The position numbers and the translations under genes are program-made. Under the pieces are notes generated by a model, which worked only from the letters and a program-made list of their open reading frames with translations, did not search any database and was not told the DNA's origin. Shown piece after piece: positions 42,804 to 50,617 of a stretch of 60,853 nucleotides of DNA. Source of the stretch: JAIVHA01 sp965367295 (lineage in GTDB: Bacteria; Pseudomonadota; Gammaproteobacteria; DSM-19610); the NCBI GenBank assembly GCA_965367295.1, contig CBDUHN010000015.1:1-60853 (forward strand), written 5' to 3'. Position 1 is the stretch's first letter. Each line of letters starts with the position of its first letter.

Positions 42804-45506
42804 ATGCCGGGATGCAATACCAAGGGTTCAGCCTGTAGCGGGTCGCTTACCCGTGCCTGTATGGCTGGAGGTGACTGCTGCGCACGTCAGCAGGTTTCTG
42901 CATCCTCGTTGCAAAAAAGACTGTGCACCGGTGCGGTGTTGCTGGCGACGCTGTTGCTTGCCTCCTGCGGCGGGGGAGAGGAGACGGCAACCACCACGCA
43001 GGGAATCGATCCACTGGTGGCGGATTTCGGTATTGCCTATGTAAGACGGCCGGTGCCCGACGAAGTGGATCTTGTCAGTGCACAGGAACTCTCCGGGTTT
43101 GCACCGGGTGCCGATCTGTATTTCCGCGACCTGGCATCCCCGCGCTCGCCGGAACGCAATATCACTTTCGCGCAGACCGGTGGACTTGGTGATGTGAAGG
43201 ATGTGGAGGTTTCCTACGACGGGGGCAGGCTGCTGTTCGCCATGCGCATGCCGGAAATCGAGGGTGCCGCACCCGATGAACAGCCGACCTGGAACATCTG
43301 GGAATATGAAATCGCCAGCGGTGAACTGCAGCGGGTGATCCAGTCCGACAATGTGGCCGAGGATGGCCAGGATGTGGCACCCCATTATCTGCCGGATGGC
43401 CGCATCATTTTTTCCTCCAGTCGCCAGCGCAGCGCCAAGGCCACCCTGCTGGACGATGGCAAGCCGCAGTTCGCCGCGCTGGATGAAAATCGCAATGAGC
43501 ATGCCATGGTGCTGCACGTGATGCGGGCGGATGGTACGGATATCCACCAGGTGTCCTTCAACCAGAGCCACGATCTGGATCCGACGGTGCTGGAAAGCGG
43601 CGAAGTGGTGTTCACCCGCTGGGATAATATGGGCAGCCGGAATGCACTGAACCTGTACAGGATGAATCCGGACGGCACTGATCTTCAGCTGCTGTATGGC
43701 GCCAACAGTCACGAGACGGGAAGTGATGGTGCGACGGTGCAGTTCCTGCAGCCGCGGGAAATGCCCGATGGATCGCTGGTGGTGGTCATGCGGCCCAGCG
43801 AGGGCACCCGGCTCGGTGGCGATATCGTCACCATCGATATCGCGCAGTATGTCGATAACGAACAGCCCAACCAGGCCAACGCCGGTGTGCTGGCCGGACC
43901 GGCACAGGAATCCATCGCCCCCGGCGAGGTGCGTTCCGACGCCCTGCCGTCCCCCGGTGGGCGCTTCAATGCGGTCTATCCGTTATGGGATGGCACCGAG
44001 CGTGCCTTTGTCAGCTGGAGCCCCTGCCGGTTGCTCGAGGCGGGGGTGATCGTGCCCTGCTCACCGGCACGGCTGGCCGATCCCGGCCTGCAGGAGGCGC
44101 CACCGCTGTATGGCATCTTCCTGTATGACATGGAGCTGAATACCCAGCTGCCGGTATTCACGCCGCAGGAAGGAGTGATCTTTTCCGACGTGGTGGCGGC
44201 ACAGCCACGGCGGCTGCCCAATATCATTTTTGACCAGATACCGGGTGTGGAACTGGACCAGGCCCTGGCCGATGAAAATGCCGGCGTGCTGGATATTCGC
44301 AGCGTCTACGATTTCGATGGCGCCTACCATGCCTTTGGTGGCGCGGTTGCGGACATCGCTACCCTGGCGGATCCGCAGCAGACGCTGGCTGCGGATCGCC
44401 CGGCACGGTTCCTGCGCATTGTGAAAGCAGTGGGGATCCCGGATCGTGACACCCGACGGGTGCCGGGCAGTGCCTACGGGCGCAGCGCCGGCCAGCTGAT
44501 GCGGGAACTGATCGGCTATGCACCCATCGAGCCGGACGGCTCCGTGAAGGTGAAGGTGCCGGCGGGAGTGGCGCTGGCCATCAGTGTGCTGGATGCCGAC
44601 GGCCGGCGTATCTCCGACCGGCATCAGAACTGGCTGCAGGTGCGGCCGGGGGAGACGGTTCGCTGCAATGGCTGTCACGATGCCCGGAGTGGCCTGTCCC
44701 ACGGTCGTGCCGATGCCTTTGCGCCACTGTATGCCGGCGCAGCCTTCGACGGCTACCAGTTCCCCAATACCGAAAACACCTTCTTTGCCAATGCCGGTGA
44801 AACCATGGCCCAGGCGCGTACCCGGATCGATGCGACGGCGCTGGCGCCGAAGCTGGACCCGGTGTACGAGGATGTGTGGACCGATGAAGTGGCCGCCGGC
44901 CGGCCCAAGGATACCGGTTTCACCTACCGCTATGCCGACCTGGCAACCCCCGCGCCGGCGACACCGGACTGCCAGACCACCTGGACCAGCGCCTGTCGTG
45001 TGGTGATCAACTACGAACAGCATATTCATCCGCTGTGGGGCCGGGATCGCGGTGCCAATACCTGCACCGCCTGTCACACCACGGACAATATGGGGGTCGA
45101 CCGGGTGGCCGACGCGCAGCTCGACCTGGGCGATGGCTATTCGGATCAGAACGCCGCTCAGTTCACCTCGTACCGGGAATTGTTGTTCAGTGACCTCCTC
45201 GAGGCACTCGATATGGGTACCCTGCAGCCGGTGCAGGCCACGGATGGCAACGGCAATCTGCTGTTCGAGCTGGATGTGGATGGCAACCTGCTGCTGGATG
45301 CCGGCGGCAACCCGGTGCCCATCTATGCCACCGTCGCGCCGGTCATGTCGGTCTCCGGGGCACGGGCCAGCAGCCGGTTTTTCTCCGTGTTCGCCACCGG
45401 CGCAAGCCATGCGGGCCGCCTGGATGAGGCTGAACTGCGGCTGATCGCAGAATGGCTCGATATCGGTGCCCAGTATTTCAATAATCCGTTCGATGTGCCG
45501 CAATAA
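42804..45506 (+). CDS. HzsA-like di-heme lipoprotein with beta-propeller
   Basis: 900 residues. Lipobox L-L-A-S-C55-G-G-G; an ATG at 42861 could also serve as start. The N-terminal half (~120-430) has propeller-type blades (V-E-V-S-Y-D-G-G-R-L-L-F, H-Y-L-P-D-G-R-I-I-F-S-S-S-R, M-N-P-D-G-T-D). Two CxxCH sites follow: C621-N-G-C-H in a region like that of hydrazine synthase alpha subunit relatives, and C754-T-A-C-H. The organism shows no other anammox genes here, so hydrazine synthesis is not implied. Divergent from the DUF1588-like operon and followed after 29 bases by outer-membrane barrel genes. Confidence 0.78.
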   Translation: MPGCNTKGSACSGSLTRACMAGGDCCARQQVSASSLQKRLCTGAVLLATLLLASCGGGEETATTTQGIDPLVADFGIAYVRRPVPDEVDLVSAQELSGFAPGADLYFRDLASPRSPERNITFAQTGGLGDVKDVEVSYDGGRLLFAMRMPEIEGAAPDEQPTWNIWEYEIASGELQRVIQSDNVAEDGQDVAPHYLPDGRIIFSSSRQRSAKATLLDDGKPQFAALDENRNEHAMVLHVMRADGTDIHQVSFNQSHDLDPTVLESGEVVFTRWDNMGSRNALNLYRMNPDGTDLQLLYGANSHETGSDGATVQFLQPREMPDGSLVVVMRPSEGTRLGGDIVTIDIAQYVDNEQPNQANAGVLAGPAQESIAPGEVRSDALPSPGGRFNAVYPLWDGTERAFVSWSPCRLLEAGVIVPCSPARLADPGLQEAPPLYGIFLYDMELNTQLPVFTPQEGVIFSDVVAAQPRRLPNIIFDQIPGVELDQALADENAGVLDIRSVYDFDGAYHAFGGAVADIATLADPQQTLAADRPARFLRIVKAVGIPDRDTRRVPGSAYGRSAGQLMRELIGYAPIEPDGSVKVKVPAGVALAISVLDADGRRISDRHQNWLQVRPGETVRCNGCHDARSGLSHGRADAFAPLYAGAAFDGYQFPNTENTFFANAGETMAQARTRIDATALAPKLDPVYEDVWTDEVAAGRPKDTGFTYRYADLATPAPATPDCQTTWTSACRVVINYEQHIHPLWGRDRGANTCTACHTTDNMGVDRVADAQLDLGDGYSDQNAAQFTSYRELLFSDLLEALDMGTLQPVQATDGNGNLLFELDVDGNLLLDAGGNPVPIYATVAPVMSVSGARASSRFFSVFATGASHAGRLDEAELRLIAEWLDIGAQYFNNPFDVPQ

Positions 45507-45535
45507 TCCGGGACGGACGTGCAGGAAGCCAAATC

Positions 45536-46342
45536 ATGAGTCTGAACCACAGGGAAGGTCGTTACGCGCGGGCATGCGCGGGTCAGGTGGCGTACTGGTG
45601 CATGCCGGCGGGGCTGCTGCTGATGGGCCTGCTGTGGTCACTGTTCAGTGGGCGTCTGCTGGCGGCAGAGGCGCCGTTCCGTGTGCAGGTGGCCGATCCC
45701 TATATCGAGTTGCACAGTGGTCCCGGGCGTGGTTACCCGGTATTTCACGTCCAGGAGCGTGGCACCTGGATCGAGGTGCTCAAGCGCAAGACCGACTGGT
45801 TCAAGGTGCGTACCGAACGTGGTCGGGAAGGCTGGGTGGCGCGGCTGCAGCTGGAGCAGACCCTGACGCCGGGCGGGGAGGTGGCGGACTTTCCCGATGC
45901 CACCCTGGCGGAATTCACCCGCCACCGCTGGGAAATGGCGGCCATGGGCGGGGATTTCGCGGGAGCCGATGTGCTCACCGTGCTGGGTGGTTATTTCCTG
46001 ACCCCGAACCTGGGCGTGGAGGTGACGGCCTCGAAAATATTCGCCGATTTTTCCGACAGTGAAATGGTCGATGCCAGCCTGGTGGCCCATCCCTTCCCGG
46101 CCTGGCGGGTGTCGCCTTACTTCATGGTGGGCACCGGCCTGGTGCATACCAATCCCAAGGTGACCCTGGTGGCGGAACAGGATGCCACCGACCAGCTGGC
46201 CCACGTGGGGATCGGCGCCCGCATCTACCTGACGCGCCAGTTTGTATTCCGTGTGCAGTACACACATTACGTCATCTTCCAGAGCGTGGATGACAACCAG
46301 GAGATTGACGAATGGAAAGCCGGATTTGCGGTATTTTTCTGA
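45536..46342 (+). CDS. SH3-domain outer-membrane beta-barrel protein
   Basis: 268 residues. Signal region, then a bacterial SH3 domain (~45-105: Y-I-E-L-H-S-G-P-G-R-G-Y-P-V-F-H-V, G-W-V-A-R) that likely binds peptidoglycan or a peptide, then a membrane barrel (G-G-Y-F-L-T-P-N-L-G-V-E-V-T-A, ending F-A-V-F-F). The barrel resembles the OMP family first named in myxobacteria (OMP_myx_plus). The barrel half is related to the next gene; both end with an aromatic residue, as barrel proteins do. Overlaps that gene by 31 bases. Confidence 0.78.
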   Translation: MSLNHREGRYARACAGQVAYWCMPAGLLLMGLLWSLFSGRLLAAEAPFRVQVADPYIELHSGPGRGYPVFHVQERGTWIEVLKRKTDWFKVRTERGREGWVARLQLEQTLTPGGEVADFPDATLAEFTRHRWEMAAMGGDFAGADVLTVLGGYFLTPNLGVEVTASKIFADFSDSEMVDASLVAHPFPAWRVSPYFMVGTGLVHTNPKVTLVAEQDATDQLAHVGIGARIYLTRQFVFRVQYTHYVIFQSVDDNQEIDEWKAGFAVFF

Positions 46343-46974
46343 ACCGGACCGGAATCCTGTCCGTCATGGCAGCCGGAGTCCTGCTGGGTGTATCCCAGTC
46401 GGCGCTGGCGGCCGGGCAGGAACCGATCATCAGCCCCGAAATCGAGCGTCGCGAGATTCGCGCAGCGGATATCGATACCGAGGATTTCGAGGTCGGTGTC
46501 TATGGTGGTGTGATGAGCGTGGAGGATTTCGGTACCAACCCGGTATATGGACTGCGCCTCACCTATCACGTCACCGAGGATGTGTTCGTGGCCGCCAGCT
46601 ATGGTCGCACCGATACCAGTCGTACCAGCTATGAGCGTCTCAGTGGCAACGTGCAGCTGTTGCAGGACAGTGATCGGGAACTGTCCTATTACAACCTGTC
46701 CTTCGGACTCAACCTGATGCCCGGTGAAGGCTTTGTCGGCAGTTCCTGGGCCTTTTCCTCGGCGTTCTATATCAGTGGCGGGGTCGGCAGCACGAGCTTT
46801 GCCGGCGATGACCAGTTCACCTGGAATGTCGGTGCCGGTTATCGCCTGCTGGCCACGGACTGGCTGGCCCTGCATGTCGAGGCACGGGACCATGTCTTTG
46901 ATCTGGACCTGCTCGGCCAGCAGCAGACCAACCACAACCTGGAATTCACCGGCGGGCTGTCGATCTTCTTCTGA
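46312..46974 (+). CDS. Outer-membrane beta-barrel protein (OMP_myx_plus-like)
   Basis: 220 residues. Signal peptide (G-V-L-L-G-V-S-Q-S-A-L-A-A-G), then I-S-P-E-I-E-R-R-E-I-R-A-A-D-I-D-T-E-D-F-E and eight or so amphipathic strands ending with G-G-L-S-I-F-F. The E-R-R-E-I-R-x-A-D-I-D-T-E-x-F-E segment is a hallmark of this barrel family in many proteobacteria. Co-transcribed with the SH3-barrel gene and tlpA. Confidence 0.8.
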   Translation: MESRICGIFLNRTGILSVMAAGVLLGVSQSALAAGQEPIISPEIERREIRAADIDTEDFEVGVYGGVMSVEDFGTNPVYGLRLTYHVTEDVFVAASYGRTDTSRTSYERLSGNVQLLQDSDRELSYYNLSFGLNLMPGEGFVGSSWAFSSAFYISGGVGSTSFAGDDQFTWNVGAGYRLLATDWLALHVEARDHVFDLDLLGQQQTNHNLEFTGGLSIFF

Positions 46975-47076
46975 GGTGCGACATTCACTGCCGGATTTGT
47001 GTGCTGGTTCCCGTTTCATCTTCTTGGCCTGATACAGAATGAAGGCTCCATTGATGCGGAGCCGGGGGCGGACCTG

Positions 47077-47586
47077 ATGAACCAACAACCAAAAGCGCAT
47101 GCGATTACCTGGAAGGCGGCGGCCCTGTCCCTGTGCCTGCTGCAGTCGGCACAGGCCGATATTCGCGAAGGAGCGGCACCGGATTTCACCCTGAAGAGCA
47201 TGAGCGGTGAAAACCTGCGCCTGAGTGAGTTCCGTGGTGAAGTGGTGATGATCAATTTCTGGGCCTCCTGGTGTGGTCCCTGTCGCCAGGAAATGCCCTT
47301 GCTGGATGAGTTGTACAGCCAGTACAGCTCGCTCGGTTTCACCATCCTGGGGGTGAATGTCGAGGAGAATTCCGAACAGGCAAAGGCCATCCTGAAACAG
47401 ATCCCGGTTACTTTCCCGGTGCTGTTCGATAACGAGAGCAAGGTCAGCAAACTGTATGACGTGGTGGCGATGCCCAGTACAGTGCTGGTCGATCGTGATG
47501 GCAATGTGCGTTACCTGCATCATGGCTACAAGCCCGGCTATGAACAGGATTATCAGCAACAGGTACGCAGTCTGATTCGGGAGTGA
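47077..47586 (+). CDS. TlpA-like periplasmic thioredoxin
   Basis: 169 residues from the ATG at 47077. Signal peptide (A-A-L-S-L-C-L-L-Q-S-A-Q-A), then a thioredoxin fold of the TlpA/ResA type with F-W-A-S-W-C66-G-P-C69 and the cis-Pro segment V-A-M-P-S-T-V-L. Reduces disulfides, e.g. those of apocytochrome or of partner proteins. Followed by DUF4266, DUF3570 and apbE, a gene set I have seen recurring; the cysteine-rich tail of the DUF4266 product is an obvious candidate substrate. Confidence 0.92.
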   Translation: MNQQPKAHAITWKAAALSLCLLQSAQADIREGAAPDFTLKSMSGENLRLSEFRGEVVMINFWASWCGPCRQEMPLLDELYSQYSSLGFTILGVNVEENSEQAKAILKQIPVTFPVLFDNESKVSKLYDVVAMPSTVLVDRDGNVRYLHHGYKPGYEQDYQQQVRSLIRE

Positions 47587-47594
47587 GGCGAGGC

Positions 47595-47816
47595 ATGAAC
47601 AGAAAGGGACTTCTACTGTTGTTGCTGGTCATGCTGGGAGGCTGTAGCAATATCGAGCCCTGGGTGAAACCCTATGAACGCCAGTATCTCGCCGACCCCA
47701 TCATGAGTTTCAGCCGGGATCCGGTCTCCAGTGCCTACATGAGCCACATCTACCAGGTGCGCGAAGCGGCCCGGGGCGCGGAAGGTGGTGAAGGGGGCGG
47801 CTGTGGCTGTAATTGA
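47595..47816 (+). CDS. DUF4266 lipoprotein with Cys-Gly-Cys tail
   Basis: 73 residues. Lipobox L-G-G-C17-S; mature part of only 57 residues with a conserved R-D-P-x-x-S-A-Y-M-S-H-I-Y-Q-V-R-E-A-A-R block and a glycine-rich end G-G-G-C70-G-C72-N. The paired cysteines at the very C-terminus could hold a metal or be modified. Serine after the lipid Cys predicts the outer membrane. Lies between tlpA and DUF3570 genes. Confidence 0.88.
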   Translation: MNRKGLLLLLLVMLGGCSNIEPWVKPYERQYLADPIMSFSRDPVSSAYMSHIYQVREAARGAEGGEGGGCGCN

Positions 47817-48945
47817 GCGTCTGCCCCGTGCGCTGTTCTATGCGTTGAGCCTGCCCTGTCTGATTACCCAGGCGGCGGTATTGCCGGAGGACCGTGCTGA
47901 TCTGCTCTACCATTCTTATGATGGCGGCGGGGTCGAGGTGACCGGGCCTTCGCTACTGGTGCGCAAGGGCGACAGCAAATCCGTGTCGGTGTCCGGCAAT
48001 TACTATATCGATAGTATCAGCAGCGCATCCATCGACGTGGTGAGCCAGGGCAGCCCCTATGCCGAGGAACGCACGCAGACCTCGGTCAGCCTGGATTACC
48101 TGCATGCCGATACCATCCTGTCCGCGGCCTATACCAATAGTGATGAAAGCGATTACACGGCGGATACTGCCAATTTCAGTATCAGCCAGAGCATGTTCGG
48201 TGACCTTACCAATGTCACCATCGGCTATGTGTTCGGTAGCGATACGGTGTCACGCAACGGCGATGTGGATTTTTCCGGGGAGGTGGATCGACAGCAGTTC
48301 CAGATTGGCCTGTCCCAGGTGCTGACCAAAAAACTCCTGTTTACACTCAACTACGAGAATGTCACCGAAGAGGGCTTTCTCAATAATCCCTACCGTTCGG
48401 TACGCTACGAGGACAGCACCAGCAGCCTCGGCTACAGTTTCGAGCCGGAGCGCTACCCGCGCACGCGCACCAGTAATGCCCTGGCCGCGGGGCTTCGCTA
48501 TCACCTTCCCTATCGCGCCGCCATCGGCCTCGGTTACCGGTATTTCACCGATGACTGGAATATCGAGGCCCATAGTGCTGAACTGGACTACACCCATCCG
48601 CTGGCTGAACGCTGGCGGCTGGAATTGAGCTACCGTTTCTATACCCAGTCGGAAGCGGACTTTTACAGCGACCTGTTTCCACGCGAGAACTACCAGAATT
48701 TTCTTGCCCGGGACAAGGAACTCAGCCAGTTTCACGATCACTCGATCGGCTTTGGTGTCGCTTACGATGTATTGGAAAACGGCTGGGGCATGCTCGACCG
48801 GGTTTCCCTCAACGCCCGTTACAATCGTTTCTGGTTCAGCTATGACAATTTCCGTGACCTGACCCGGAGCGCGGCCGTCGGCGAGGAGCCGACCTATGAA
48901 TTCACGGCCGACGTGATCCAGCTGTATCTTTCCGCGTGGTTCTGA
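47803..48945 (+). CDS. DUF3570 outer-membrane protein
   Basis: 380 residues from a GTG at 47803 with AAGGGGGCGG upstream; overlaps the DUF4266 gene by 14 bases. Signal peptide (A-L-F-Y-A-L-S-L-P-C-L-I-T-Q-A). Mature part is a beta-barrel: L-L-Y-H-S-Y-D-G-G-G-V-E-V-T-G-P-S-L-L-V-R-K opening, repeated amphipathic strands, terminal L-Y-L-S-A-W-F. Family function is unknown; the fixed partnership with DUF4266 suggests the lipoprotein plugs or matures in the barrel. Confidence 0.88.
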   Translation: MAVIERLPRALFYALSLPCLITQAAVLPEDRADLLYHSYDGGGVEVTGPSLLVRKGDSKSVSVSGNYYIDSISSASIDVVSQGSPYAEERTQTSVSLDYLHADTILSAAYTNSDESDYTADTANFSISQSMFGDLTNVTIGYVFGSDTVSRNGDVDFSGEVDRQQFQIGLSQVLTKKLLFTLNYENVTEEGFLNNPYRSVRYEDSTSSLGYSFEPERYPRTRTSNALAAGLRYHLPYRAAIGLGYRYFTDDWNIEAHSAELDYTHPLAERWRLELSYRFYTQSEADFYSDLFPRENYQNFLARDKELSQFHDHSIGFGVAYDVLENGWGMLDRVSLNARYNRFWFSYDNFRDLTRSAAVGEEPTYEFTADVIQLYLSAWF

Positions 48946-48947
48946 AC

Positions 48948-49937
48948 ATGATGCGTAAACCACTTGTGGTGATGTTGTACGGGGTCTTGCTGTGGCTGTC
49001 TGCGGCCGCACAGGCGGACTGGTACCGGGACGAGCAGGGCATCATGGGTACCCGGGTGGCGGTGGAACTGTCCCATGAGGACCCGCTGCTGGCCCGACAG
49101 GCCATGGCGGCCGTGATGACGGAAATGCGCCGCATCGATACCGGTATGAGCCCCTACAAACCGGATAGCGAACTCAGCCGCTTGAACCAGCAGGCATCCG
49201 TTGCACCGATGCCGGTCAGCGGGGAACTGTTCGAACTGCTGGAACGCTCCGTGGGATTTTCCCTGCTGACCCGTGGTGCTTTCGATATCACCTTTGCCAG
49301 TGCCGGTTTTCTCTATGATTACCGGCATGCCGTACGACCCAGCGCGGCGCAGCTTGCGCAAGCCGTGGATGCCATCGATTACCGGCGCCTGGTGCTCAAT
49401 CCAATTGATCATAGCGTGTACTTCACCCGGGACGGCGTGAAGATCGATCTCGGGGGTATCGGCAAGGGGCATGCGGTCGATCGCTGTATCGCACTGTTGC
49501 AGGGTATGGGCATTCATGACGCGCTGGTTACCGCCGGCGGTGATACCCGTGTGATCGGCCAGCGCTGGGGCCGCCCCTGGCATATCGGGGTACGTGACCC
49601 GCGCCACGCGGATAAGGTCGTGGCCATGATTCCGCTGCAGGATGTGGCGGTTTCGACTTCCGGTGATTACGAGCGCTTTTTCGAGGCCGATGGTGTGCGC
49701 TATCACCATATCATCGACCCGAAGACCGGCGACTCGGCCCGTGAGTTGCAAAGCGTTACGGTGATCGGCCGGGATTCCACCACTACGGATGCCCTGTCGA
49801 CCAGCGTCTTTGTGCTGGGTCTCAAGGCCGGTCTGGCGCTGATTGAATCGTTGCCCGATATCGATGCCGTGCTGGTGGATGGCAGCGGCCAGTTGCACTA
49901 CAGCAGTGGCTTGCTGAATCCCGTTTCCTCACTTTGA
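48948..49937 (+). CDS. apbE: ApbE flavin transferase
   Basis: 329 residues from ATG 48948. Exported (L-Y-G-V-L-L-W-L-S-A-A-A-Q-A). Motifs D-L-G-G-I-G-K-G-H-A-V-D, G-G-D-T-R-V-I-G, S-G-D-Y-E-R-F-F and H-H-I-I-D-P-K-T-G define the FAD:protein FMN transferase. It attaches FMN to Thr/Ser of target redox proteins in the periplasm, using Mg. No protein with a typical flavinylation motif is seen nearby. Last gene of the run that starts at 42804; the next operon begins 161 bases on. Confidence 0.93.
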   Translation: MMRKPLVVMLYGVLLWLSAAAQADWYRDEQGIMGTRVAVELSHEDPLLARQAMAAVMTEMRRIDTGMSPYKPDSELSRLNQQASVAPMPVSGELFELLERSVGFSLLTRGAFDITFASAGFLYDYRHAVRPSAAQLAQAVDAIDYRRLVLNPIDHSVYFTRDGVKIDLGGIGKGHAVDRCIALLQGMGIHDALVTAGGDTRVIGQRWGRPWHIGVRDPRHADKVVAMIPLQDVAVSTSGDYERFFEADGVRYHHIIDPKTGDSARELQSVTVIGRDSTTTDALSTSVFVLGLKAGLALIESLPDIDAVLVDGSGQLHYSSGLLNPVSSL

Positions 49938-50098
49938 CGTCCTGACCGTTTTGTGACCGGGTTAACGCCCGATCCGTGCCTGGGTCTCGGTCGCCATATC
50001 CTGCCGTTCGTACAATCCCGACATAGAAGTGCGGATCACACCGCATGCCGGTCTGCCGCGGCCTGTCGTCATGGCTGCCAACCAGGGGAAGGATGCTC

Positions 50099-50617
50099 AT
50101 GAATGTAGTTACCCATTGTCTCTGTGCGTTGCTGTTGCTGCCGGTACTTGTCATGGCCGAGCCGGATACCGCATCCACCAGTCTCGATGATGAGGTGCAG
50201 GCCCTGAAAAAACAGGTGCTGGAACTGAACCGAGACCTGTTCCTGCTCGAAGAGGAATTGCTGTTTCCCTCCAATACCCAGGTTTCGGTATTCCTGTCCA
50301 TGGATGTCGGCGAATTCTTTGCGCTGGATTCGGTACAGCTGAAAATCGATGACAAGGAAGTGGCCGATTATCTGTATACGCAACGTGAGCTGGATGCCCT
50401 GGTGCGGGGTGGTGTGCAGCGCATCTTCATCGGCAACCTGCGCGCCGGTGATCATGAGATCACTGCATTCTTCACCGGCAAGGGACCCCATGGGCGTGAT
50501 TACCGGCGCGGGGCCACGGCACAGATCGCCAAGGGCCTGGGACCGAAATATGTCGAACTGAAAATCGTCGATCAGACCGGGAACTACCAGCCGGAGTTTG
50601 CCGTCCGGGAATGGTGA
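50099..50617 (+). CDS. Small exported coiled-coil protein of envelope operon B
   Basis: 172 residues from ATG 50099 (AAGGA upstream). Signal peptide (C-A-L-L-L-L-P-V-L-V-M-A), coil (E-V-Q-A-L-K-K-Q-V-L-E-L-N-R-D-L-F-L-L-E-E-E) and beta-rich domain. Paralogue of the protein at 15659, with the same order of elements: coil, V-(S/L)-V-F-L-S segment, G-G-V-Q-R-I-F-I-G-N-L-R-A-G-D-H-E. Ends in a TGATG overlap with the TPR gene. Periplasmic; role unknown. Confidence 0.78.
   Translation: MNVVTHCLCALLLLPVLVMAEPDTASTSLDDEVQALKKQVLELNRDLFLLEEELLFPSNTQVSVFLSMDVGEFFALDSVQLKIDDKEVADYLYTQRELDALVRGGVQRIFIGNLRAGDHEITAFFTGKGPHGRDYRRGATAQIAKGLGPKYVELKIVDQTGNYQPEFAVREW

Noticed and set aside
42804..45506. Hydrazine synthase of an anammox organism
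   Set aside because: Only the alpha-like domain architecture is present; no beta/gamma subunits or hydrazine dehydrogenase nearby, and gene context is gammaproteobacterial.
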